A program made the translations under genes and the position numbers. Positions 6,304 to 11,857 of a stretch of DNA of 11,857 nucleotides are shown here, piece after piece. The DNA is from Chloroflexi bacterium RBG_16_48_8 (GTDB lineage Bacteria; Chloroflexota; Anaerolineae; Anaerolineales; E44-bin32). How positions within the stretch are numbered: the first letter of the stretch is position 1; every line of letters starts with the position of its first letter. Below the pieces are notes generated by a model, which saw nothing but the letters and a program-made list of their open reading frames with translations, was not told the origin of the DNA and did not search any database. The DNA lies in NCBI GenBank assembly GCA_001795115.1, contig MGNI01000148.1, positions 6,667 to 18,523 of the forward strand. The letters are read 5' to 3'.

Positions 6304-7404
6304 TATTTGTACCCTTTCATGCGGACACTTGCATGCGATCCCTTCGCCATCTGTTGTGCGCCAACAATTATTCGCTGAGAGGCAACGGGATTTATCTTTT
6401 CTGCCAGTTTTCATCAGGTTTGGAAGATCGGGTTCAGTTATCAATGGGCGGCAGAGAGAAATGAAGTCGGCGTGCCCCTCCGATAGCACCCGCTCCATGA
6501 CTTTTTTTGATCGCAAACCCCCAACTAGCATGATTGGCAATTGGGTCACAGGTCTCGCAACTTTTGCAAAGGGTAAGAAGTAGGCTTCTTCTGATTCTTT
6601 CCTTATTCCTTTTTTTGAATTTATAACTGTCTTCCCTCCAATGCCTCCACTAATCTCCAAAGCATCAAACCCCATCTCTGCTAAGGAAGCCACAACATGC
6701 ACGCTTTCCTGCGGTAAGAGTCCACCTTCTACGCCATCCTTCATACCAAGCTTGATGAGCATAGGAAAGCTTGGTCCAACGGCTTTCCTGACAGATCGAA
6801 TTATTTCTCTTAGGAACTGCATTCGTTTTTTAATATCCCCGCCCCATCGATCATCCCGCTGATTGACTAAAGGAGAAAGAAATTGATTGACCAGATAGCC
6901 GTGGGCGGCATGAACTTGAACGCCATCATACCCTGCTTGCTTTACCCTGAGTGCTGCATCTCCATAAGCCTGGATGATTTGGGGGATCTCATCATCAGTC
7001 ATGGCACGTGCTGGTCGGCTAAGGAATGCCTCGTTTACATCGGATGGAGCGATGGTTTCGGCGACTGACGATTGACTGCATTGCATACCACCATGGTTGA
7101 TTTGCGCTACGACCTTTCCGCCATACTTATGTACGACATCTGCAAGTCTGGCAAGGTTGGGAATAAGATCATCGCTGTAAACACCTGTCATCTCTGGGTG
7201 GGCTTTCCCGGAGGGATGAATATACATATGTCCGGTGATAATGAGCCCAACTCCGCCTTGAACCAATTTCTCATAAAGTCTTTCTAATGGTGGTAGCGGT
7301 CGTCCTTGGGGATCTGCCATTCTTTCGGCAGTAGCCGAGCGAACAAGTCGATTGGGCAGTTCGAGTGTGCCGATGTTCTTTGAAGAAAACAGGATACTGG
7401 TCAT
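6295..7404 (-). CDS. NADH:flavin oxidoreductase, old yellow enzyme family
   Basis: This 369-residue FMN-dependent TIM-barrel reductase starts with LELPNRLVRSATAERM (14-29), the RSAT-type variant of the family's N terminus. It then shows AQINHGG (100-106) with the FMN-contacting Gln101, VHAAHGYLVNQFLSPLVNQRDDRWGGD (164-190) with the substrate-site His165 and His168, and LVGGLRS (293-299) with GHADFISLCRPLI (310-322) at the FMN phosphate site. Such enzymes reduce activated C=C bonds or relatives of dienoyl-CoA. Four cysteines follow at 341, 347, 358 and 360, roughly where 2,4-dienoyl-CoA reductase-like members bind an iron-sulphur cluster, but spacing is not standard, and the protein ends there without the FAD/NAD(P) domain. 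ATG 7404 has GGAAGG 4 bp upstream. The role may be linked to the neighbouring FAH enzyme and aldolase. Confidence 0.92.
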   Translation of the reverse strand: MTSILFSSKNIGTLELPNRLVRSATAERMADPQGRPLPPLERLYEKLVQGGVGLIITGHMYIHPSGKAHPEMTGVYSDDLIPNLARLADVVHKYGGKVVAQINHGGMQCSQSSVAETIAPSDVNEAFLSRPARAMTDDEIPQIIQAYGDAALRVKQAGYDGVQVHAAHGYLVNQFLSPLVNQRDDRWGGDIKKRMQFLREIIRSVRKAVGPSFPMLIKLGMKDGVEGGLLPQESVHVVASLAEMGFDALEISGGIGGKTVINSKKGIRKESEEAYFLPFAKVARPVTQLPIMLVGGLRSKKVMERVLSEGHADFISLCRPLITEPDLPNLMKTGRKDKSRCLSANNCWRTTDGEGIACKCPHERVQIQR

Positions 7405-7526
7405 TGTTCCTTCCTAAAAATAATTCGATCACGGTGATTATGAATAAGTTTTCAAAAGGCAGATCACTCTCTCATCATGAGAAAGGCTCCTTTAGCGATA
7501 TATAAGGATGCTTACTTCAAACCATT

Positions 7527-7563
7527 TGCCTCCCTCTTCTATCTTAAAGAGCTTTTTTCAGTG
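7527..7563 (-). repeat. Palindromic repeat element, half copy
   Basis: Read on the minus strand, 7563 to 7527 matches the left arm of full copy 1 (5180-5216) with 4 differences in 37 positions. The match includes TGAAAAAAGC, AAGATAGAAGAG and GAGGCA, as well as the CAC just outside the element. The core hairpin and right arm are missing. It lies in the 186-bp gap between the acyltransferase stop and the flavin oxidoreductase start. On the plus strand its CTCTT/AAGAG pairing followed by T6 resembles a weak terminator. Confidence 0.65.
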
Positions 7564-7590
7564 GCCTCATAGATTATATCTTGTAAAGTT

Positions 7591-8304
7591 TCAGGAAGGG
7601 GTAATGGTGGAGGGAAGGTTGCTTTTTGCAGGGGGTTTGAAATCCAGGAATTCCTCCGTAGCCTTACTGAGATTGGAGTAGAGGCCTCGGTTCTCTGGGG
7701 GAAGTAGGGCAGCAATTTGATACATGATCTCGTCAGTTATTTTTTGGCGAATTTCACTGTTTACTTTATATCCTTCGTTCTTCAGATGGAACGGTTGACC
7801 CACGATGATTGAAAAATCCGTACGACGTAGTCGTTTTATATTGTCCCAGAAGTATTCGCCTCCATGGTGGGAGATAGGAAGGATGGGAGCATCGCTCTTT
7901 TGCGCAAGGATCACTACACCAGGACGCCCTCTTTGAAGTCGACCATTCCCACTCCGGGTTCCTTCAGGCGCAATTGCCAAGATCCAGCCTCGTTTCAGGT
8001 AATCCAGCCCTTTCCGAATGGCGGTAATATCGGGTTCCCCTCGCTTTATGGAAATAATTTCCCATAGATCAAAGAGGAAAGCAAAGAAAGGATTTTTCCA
8101 GCTTTTGTCGGCTGCGTACCCGGTTGATTGCCGCGGTTGCAGATGGGTGTAGATAACCGGACCTTCAAGGAAATTAATATGATTGGAAACGATGATAAGC
8201 GGACCTTCTAGAGGTACTCGATCGAGTCGATCATCGTGAACTCTACAAAGGATATCGACAAGGATCCGAATGATCCTTATGACCAATTTCTTCTTGAAGG
8301 TCAT
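7591..8304 (-). CDS. PlsC-like 1-acyl-glycerol-3-phosphate acyltransferase
   Basis: This 237-residue membrane-associated acyltransferase probably adds a fatty acyl chain to lysophosphatidate or a related lipid. The PlsC motifs are visible: SNHINFLEGP with His42 and Glu47 (HX4E, where most members have HX4D), IKRG (86-89), APEGTRS (112-118), and ILPIS as the last block. A hydrophobic N-terminal helix (about 7-20) would anchor it in the membrane. The 30 or so residues after the acyltransferase domain are polar and show no motif. Its ATG overlaps the stop of the upstream lipid kinase (ATGA, 8301-8304), so the two are translated together, and both act on glycerolipid substrates. The Asp-to-Glu change in the catalytic pair occurs in some family members, so activity is still likely. 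Confidence 0.88.
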   Translation of the reverse strand: MTFKKKLVIRIIRILVDILCRVHDDRLDRVPLEGPLIIVSNHINFLEGPVIYTHLQPRQSTGYAADKSWKNPFFAFLFDLWEIISIKRGEPDITAIRKGLDYLKRGWILAIAPEGTRSGNGRLQRGRPGVVILAQKSDAPILPISHHGGEYFWDNIKRLRRTDFSIIVGQPFHLKNEGYKVNSEIRQKITDEIMYQIAALLPPENRGLYSNLSKATEEFLDFKPPAKSNLPSTITPS

Positions 8305-9239
8305 TGATGGCTACCGAATTCAGGGCAGACCACTTCCAGTTCCCGATGCCGGATTTCCATGATCAACTTTTTTCCTGCTTTGCAGAGAGTCTCTCCATCC
8401 GCATGTGCAGGAATGACACCTTCGAGGGCGGTAACAACAATGCGGCTTGTCTGATCCGTATGAACCTCATTCTGAGTCGCGTGAGTGCCTTTGATAAAGT
8501 ATGGAATCAGGGTTGCGATACGACCTCTGCCGACTTGGTCAACAATGCTCAGATCAAATCTTCCATCATCGATTTGGCCATTCGGAGCCATCATAAATCC
8601 ACCACCGAGTCTTTGACCATTCATCACGGAAACCATGAGCGCATTTTGCTCTATCTCACGATCGTTATACTCTATTTTAACTCTTGGTCCACGATGGAAT
8701 AGGAATATTGTCTTCAAGGCTGCGATGAAGTAAGAGAGGAAACCATGCAAAGGTTTTAATTTAAGTGCTTCAAAACCCACGACAGCGTCGAAGCCAACCC
8801 CCACGCCGTTGCCAAAGTATCGTCCCTCAGGATAATCGCCGCCGATTGAAAAACCCACATCAATCATTTTGCGTTTGTTCTGCGCTAATATCTTACAGTC
8901 TTCTTCCACATCCGAAGGAACTTTGACTCCATAGGCGTAATCGTTCCCTTGACCGACGCAGATAAATCCCATTGCAGCTTGGCCTTCATTTCCTTGGGTT
9001 GCCAACATCAGACCATTGAGGACCTCATTTGATGTTCCATCTCCTCCAGCTGCAACGACAACATCATAACCATTTCTGACAGACTGTCTCGTCAGCTCAA
9101 TAGCATGCCCCGGCCTTTCCGTTTTTTGAAGATCGAAATCCAATTCATGAGCCTTTAGATAGGTTCTAATAACAGGCTCCAGCCGCTTTCCACTCCCTCG
9201 ACCTGCGATTGGATTGAGAAGTATCATGTATTTCGTCAT
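8301..9239 (-). CDS. Diacylglycerol kinase-family lipid kinase (YegS/DgkB-like)
   Basis: This 312-residue cytoplasmic kinase probably phosphorylates diacylglycerol or a similar lipid using ATP. It has the NPIAGRGSGK nucleotide-contact strand (9-18), the signature GGDGT (65-69) followed by NEVLNG (71-76), the GxGND block as GQGND (96-100), a glycine-rich FGNGVGVGFDAVV segment, and DGE (281-283) near the C terminus. Length and order of motifs match the DAGK_cat plus YegS C-terminal fold. ATG 9239 is preceded by AGAGG at 5-bp spacing. It is the first gene of a two-gene operon with the acyltransferase. The pair could recycle diacylglycerol to phosphatidate or serve ether or unusual lipids; the exact lipid is unknown. 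No convincing promoter was found upstream. Confidence 0.92.
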   Translation of the reverse strand: MTKYMILLNPIAGRGSGKRLEPVIRTYLKAHELDFDLQKTERPGHAIELTRQSVRNGYDVVVAAGGDGTSNEVLNGLMLATQGNEGQAAMGFICVGQGNDYAYGVKVPSDVEEDCKILAQNKRKMIDVGFSIGGDYPEGRYFGNGVGVGFDAVVGFEALKLKPLHGFLSYFIAALKTIFLFHRGPRVKIEYNDREIEQNALMVSVMNGQRLGGGFMMAPNGQIDDGRFDLSIVDQVGRGRIATLIPYFIKGTHATQNEVHTDQTSRIVVTALEGVIPAHADGETLCKAGKKLIMEIRHRELEVVCPEFGSHQ

Positions 9240-9624
9240 TGATCCTCTTACCTTTCATTGGGTATGTTCACTGTCTTTCTTCGGATATTCCTTTGTGGTG
9301 AGCTAGGGTATGGTATAAGAACGAGATGTTCCATTTCTCCAATCATTTCACCCTGGATCTCTACGGATTCATTTCTGTAGCGCCCCAATTTTTATCTGGT
9401 GCTGTATTTATTGCGGATAAATGTGGATCTTCAATTTCTTGATCGAGTTCATCCCTTTAAGTTACCAGGTTTCAGATCTCACCTTATGAAACACCAATCA
9501 TCTCAACAAGTTAGCCTATATTTTGGCAGGATCTAGCATGAAATTCTTTTGGCAATAAAGCGAAAAGGCTCTCGTAATCACGAAATATCCCCCGCGCGGT
9601 GGATGGTAAATTCACATGACAATA

Positions 9625-9633
9625 TGCTATCAT
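9625..9633 (+). promoter_or_regulatory. Extended -10 promoter element
   Basis: TGCTATCAT (9625-9633) matches the extended -10 consensus TGnTATAAT at all but one defined position. A recognisable -35 box at 17-18 bp is absent, as is common for extended -10 promoters. The predicted start near 9640 lies just before a stem-loop and about 70 nt before an intrinsic terminator. Confidence 0.3.
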
Positions 9634-9639
9634 CTTTTG

Positions 9640-9708
9640 AACAAGTTTAGCAGCCTCAGCTTGTTATTTCCACTCCCCTCTGGACCGCAGATTTGCGGTC
9701 CATTTTTT
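9640..9708 (+). ncRNA. Candidate small RNA of about 70 nt
   Basis: Downstream of an extended -10 box, AACAAG (about 9641-9646) pairs with CTTGTT (about 9660-9665). A pyrimidine-rich unpaired linker follows (ATTTCCACTCCCCTCT, about 9666-9681) and then an intrinsic terminator. A terminated transcript with no coding frame and a C-rich single-stranded linker is the architecture of many regulatory RNAs that pair with Shine-Dalgarno sequences. It resembles no RNA family I recognise. The terminator is clear; the promoter and function are inference. Confidence 0.35.
9682..9708 (+). terminator. Intrinsic (Rho-independent) terminator
   Basis: GGACCGCA (9682-9689), loop GATT and TGCGGTCC (9694-9701) form a perfect 8-bp G+C-rich stem, directly followed by ATTTTTT (9702-9708). 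It acts on the plus strand only, since no U-tract is found on the other side. No coding gene lies upstream on this strand within the region, so it must end a non-coding or very short transcript. Confidence 0.85.
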
Positions 9709-9820
9709 CAGGAATGTCCCAGTGGAGTGTCTTTATATTTATGGGAATTCCCTGACGTCTTTCATTTGAATCGTCGTGTAGAGGTTGCATGCAAGGTTCC
9801 TACATCATAGGATTCGTCAT

Positions 9821-9850
9821 TGTAAGGACGACCGGCCGATCGTCCTTACA
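9821..9850. repeat. Perfect 11-bp palindromic hairpin
   Basis: TGTAAGGACGA (9821-9831) and TCGTCCTTACA (9840-9850) pair perfectly around the loop CCGGCCGA. There is no T-run on the right, so it is not a simple terminator. Short GTA(A/G)GG...CC(T/C)TAC palindromes of this form are known as abundant dispersed repeats in several bacterial phyla; only one copy of this version is in the window. It is not homologous to the 104-bp element 90 bp downstream. Confidence 0.7.
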
Positions 9851-9941
9851 CTTGAGATACGATTGCGTTTCGAGAGAAATCACTCGCTATGCGATTGGTC
9901 ATGTTTTTAAGGTAGAAAGGATTATGAGTCATGAGAAAAAC

Positions 9942-10044
9942 GAAAAAAGCCCTTCAAGATAAAAGAGAGGAGCATATGTGGGTTTGCGGGCGCAGCCCGC
10001 GTCCCTACTTATGCTGGTTCCTCTCAGTTGAGTGGCTTTTTTCA
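9942..10044 (+). repeat. Palindromic repeat element, full copy 2
   Basis: This 103-bp copy has the same orientation as copy 1 and differs by about 15 substitutions and one 1-nt indel (about 85% identity). Nested pairings: AAAAAAGCC (9943-9951) with GGCTTTTTT (10034-10042), TCAA with TTGA, GAGAGG (9965-9970) with CCTCTC (10020-10025), GCATA (9972-9976) with TATGC (10010-10014), and an inner GCGGGC (9986-9991) with GCCCGC (9995-10000) around a GCA loop. The bulge TGGTT (10015-10019) is identical to copy 1. The middle of the stem has three mismatches and two wobble pairs, so this copy is less perfect in its core but better paired in its outer stem. Confidence 0.85.
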
Positions 10045-10222
10045 TGTATTGTAATGTGAGATTCTGATATAAATAGTGGATCTTAATAGGGTGATTTGAG
10101 ACAAAACCAAATGGGTGGGAATTGCGTATAGAATCATGGATTGGACATTTTACTGGTAAAGATCAGGTTTAAAAATCAAATCTGTAGTGTGAAATCACAT
10201 TTGAACTATGCAGGAGGAAAAC

Positions 10223-10447
10223 GTGACGGATAAAGAAAAAGGTACTCTCTGGATCTTTTGGCCTTTTATTGCCCTCTGGCGTCTACTAACCTTCATCCTT
10301 GAATTGACCGGAAGATTGCTCGCCATCGTGCTTGGAGGTGTGTTGATGATTATTGGGGTGGTAATGAGTCTCACCGTCGTGGGCGCTGTCGTTGGTGTAC
10401 CGATCGCGATTTTTGGATTTCTTCTCGTAATGCGGGGTCTCTTTTAA
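10223..10447 (+). CDS. Small membrane protein of unknown function
   Basis: This is a 74-residue protein if translation starts at GTG 10223, which has AGGAGG (10212-10217) at 5-nt spacing; an ATG at 10208 lies upstream of that ribosome site and is less likely. After a short charged N terminus (VTDKEKG) comes a Trp-rich amphipathic stretch (WIFWPFIALWRLL), then two strongly hydrophobic glycine/valine-rich helices (about 30-50 and 51-72) joined by a very short turn, ending in MRGLF. I do not recognise a named family. The strong ribosome site and consistent membrane pattern argue that it is real. It stands alone between long intergenic stretches on the same strand as the downstream protease. Confidence 0.75.
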   Translation: MTDKEKGTLWIFWPFIALWRLLTFILELTGRLLAIVLGGVLMIIGVVMSLTVVGAVVGVPIAIFGFLLVMRGLF

Positions 10448-10849
10448 CGATTAAAAGCGATAACGCATCTATTTGTTTCCTATAAAGTCCCTCAACATGA
10501 AACAACAAAGCTGGTTCCTTGCGCTATGCTGAATGTGCCTCAATCATCAATGATGCGTATGACCATCCTCTTTGGAATGGTGGAGTGGATCCTCACTTAA
10601 CCTATTGATCTTTGGTAAGAATACCTGCCGACATTCGGTCTAAATTAATAGAAAGTAACGAATCCTCCGACCAGCAGGATCTACCTTTCTAATGAATAGA
10701 TAATAATCCTTTGCTATTTTTAAAGGAAATCAGGATTTGATAGGTTGGATTTAAGAATTGAGGACTTTGAAGCGCAAGGGGATATCAATTTTTGCTTTCA
10801 ATGAATGCTCATAAAGCTGAATAGGATCAATTCAGTACCGGAGGGAAAT
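10448..10849. other. Intergenic region of about 400 bp
   Basis: No convincing gene was found. TTTTAA-CGA-TTAAAA lies at the end of the small membrane protein gene but is A+T-only and would be a weak terminator. CCTTT...AAAGG around 10709-10727 is another weak stem. No promoter for the downstream protease stands out. Confidence 0.5.
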
Positions 10850-11857
10850 ATGGGAAATTCGATTCGATTGTTTAAGGTGAGGGGAATAGATATTCGTGTC
10901 CATATTACCTTTCCCCTTATTCTTCTTTGGGCTGCTATCCAATTTGGTTGGCTCAACGGTCTTGGAATGAATGGAGCGATTTTTGGGATTATGGTTACGC
11001 TCCTTCTCTTTTCAATTGTTGTCCTGCATGAACTGGGGCATAGTCTTGTAGCATTGAATTATGGGGTTCCTGTCAAGCAAATTGTTCTGCTTCCCATTGG
11101 CGGAGTGGCTCAATTGGCGAGGATGCCAGAGAAGCCCGTCCAAGAGTTAGCGATCGCCATAGCAGGTCCATTGGTTAATTTGGGATTGGCCGTTGTACTG
11201 GCCATTATTGCTCCGCTTGCAGGGTTCGAGCTGACCATGGGGAATTTATCAAGCAATTTCCTTGAATTGGCACGTGCCAGTATGAGTTCAGTGTTTGCCT
11301 ATGTCTTTATCTCAAACCTCTTCTTAGGTGGCTTCAATTTGCTGCCAGCCTTTCCTATGGATGGTGGGAGGGTCTTACGGGCTATTTTAGCCACTAGGAT
11401 GAGCTATCCACGCGCAACTGCCATTGCCGTAACTATTGGACAAGCCATGGCCTGGTTGCTAGGACTTTATGGTTTCCTGGGTGGCGGTTTCTTCATGGTA
11501 TTGATCGCAATCTTCATTTACGTGGGAGCAAGTCAAGAAGGACAACTTGTTCAACTTCGAAGTGTCTTGGGTGGTTTACAGGTAGAACAAGCTTATTCCC
11601 GGCAGGCGCAAACTTTATCTCCGGATGCTACCTTGAAGGATGTTGTTGATCTGACACTCAATTCCTTCCAGTCGGATTTTCCTGTCTGTGATGGAAAAAA
11701 TCTTGTTGGTATCATCACCCACAGCAGGTTAATCCAAGCTCTCAATTCATACCCTCCGGAGACGCTTGTTCGCGAGGTCATGCAAGAAGCTATCCCTCCT
11801 GTATCTCCAAGCGATGGATTGTTTGAGGTACAAAAGCGTTTTTCTGAGCTCGGTGTG
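10850..11857 (+). CDS. M50 site-2-type intramembrane metalloprotease with CBS domains (3' end outside window)
   Basis: The frame is open from ATG 10850 to the last base, giving 336 residues of an incomplete protein. GGAGGG (10840-10845) lies 4 bp before the start. The N terminus MGNSIRLFKVRGIDIRVHITF is typical of the SpoIVFB/rhomboid-unrelated M50B group. The zinc site is intact: HELGH (60-64) in a membrane helix, GPLVNL (106-111), and FPMDGGR (168-174) with Asp171 as third ligand. About six membrane segments fill residues 20-230. From about 250 a CBS domain begins (VGIITHSRLIQAL inside), and a second CBS domain starts (VREVMQEAIPPV...) and is cut by the window edge. Members cleave membrane-bound anti-sigma factors or other membrane proteins, with the CBS pair probably sensing adenine nucleotides. 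The substrate is unknown. Confidence 0.92.
   Translation, partial: MGNSIRLFKVRGIDIRVHITFPLILLWAAIQFGWLNGLGMNGAIFGIMVTLLLFSIVVLHELGHSLVALNYGVPVKQIVLLPIGGVAQLARMPEKPVQELAIAIAGPLVNLGLAVVLAIIAPLAGFELTMGNLSSNFLELARASMSSVFAYVFISNLFLGGFNLLPAFPMDGGRVLRAILATRMSYPRATAIAVTIGQAMAWLLGLYGFLGGGFFMVLIAIFIYVGASQEGQLVQLRSVLGGLQVEQAYSRQAQTLSPDATLKDVVDLTLNSFQSDFPVCDGKNLVGIITHSRLIQALNSYPPETLVREVMQEAIPPVSPSDGLFEVQKRFSELGV

Larger units (their letters stand above)
9240..10222. other. Gene-free region of almost 1 kb with structured elements
   Basis: No convincing reading frame was found on either strand. The longest plus frame (9616-9810) runs straight through an intrinsic terminator and has no ribosome site. The region contains a candidate small RNA with terminator (about 9625-9708), an 11-bp perfect palindrome (9821-9850) and the second full palindromic repeat (9942-10044). 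The remaining bases are A+T-rich and I see nothing definite in them. It separates divergent genes, so promoters for both sides should lie here. Confidence 0.6.

Noticed and set aside
7470..7497. Short palindromes CTCATCATGAG and AAAGGCTCCTTT in the gap before the flavin oxidoreductase
   Set aside because: The stems are only 5 bp, without a U-tract or match to the repeat family, and could easily be chance or a weak operator.
8304..8702. Plus-strand frame of 132 codons
   Set aside because: It is antisense to the lipid kinase, whose motifs are complete, so it is a shadow frame.
9616..9810. Plus-strand frame of 64 codons in the gene-free region
   Set aside because: It runs through the intrinsic terminator at 9682-9708, has no ribosome site and its product has no recognisable pattern.
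10506..10525. GCTGGTTCCT shared with the right arm of the palindromic repeat
   Set aside because: Only 10 bases match and the flanking repeat sequence and stems are absent; chance cannot be excluded, so I did not call another copy.
10850..11857. CRISPR, toxin-antitoxin, phage-defence or mobile-element genes anywhere in the window
   Set aside because: No array, paired small toxin/antitoxin frames, transposase, integrase or defence-type domain was recognised; the genes are metabolic, membrane or envelope functions.

Overview
The window looks like a piece of bacterial chromosome with moderate G+C. The mix of genes fits an environmental bacterium: an ABC-2 exporter, a GT-C polytopic mannosyltransferase-like protein, a YegS-like lipid kinase with a PlsC-like acyltransferase, and an M50-CBS protease. 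My best guess is Chloroflexota (Anaerolineae-like). This is an impression from family resemblance and from the GTAGGG/CCCTAC-type palindromes, not a demonstrated assignment. There are no rRNA or tRNA genes, no CRISPR array, no insertion sequence and no phage genes.

Layout. Positions 1-2187 (+) hold the 3' end of a TetR-like regulator, an ABC ATPase and its ABC-2 permease, tightly packed as an export operon. Positions 2240-4168 (-) encode a large multi-pass membrane glycosyltransferase of the MptA/MptB/GT87 type, starting at TTG with its ribosome site inside a small hairpin. Positions 4259-4930 (-) encode a class II aldolase. A 390-bp divergent intergenic region follows, then a fumarylacetoacetate-hydrolase-family enzyme (5321-6244, +). 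Convergent to that is an old-yellow-enzyme-family flavin oxidoreductase (6295-7404, -). The aldolase, the FAH enzyme and the flavoenzyme could together handle a sugar-acid or ring-cleavage type substrate, but they lie on separate transcripts and the substrate is unknown. Positions 7591-9239 (-) are a translationally coupled pair, lipid kinase then acyltransferase, both with substrates in glycerolipid metabolism. After a gene-free stretch of almost 1 kb come a 74-residue membrane protein (10223-10447, +) and, from 10850 to the window edge, an M50 site-2-type protease with CBS domains, cut by the window end.

The most interesting non-genic signal is a dispersed palindromic repeat. Two full copies (5183-5287 and 9942-10044, about 85% identical by hand alignment) have A6/T6 ends, nested stems and an invariant one-sided TGGTT bulge. 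A third, half copy lies on the minus strand at 7527-7563. Both full copies sit in divergent intergenic regions; the first ends 33 bp before the FAH start codon, so it probably lies in that mRNA's leader. The 9240-10222 gene desert also holds a clear intrinsic terminator preceded by an extended -10 box (a candidate small RNA of about 70 nt) and a separate perfect 11-bp palindrome. None of this proves a new system, but the repeat family and the candidate small RNA deserve checking.
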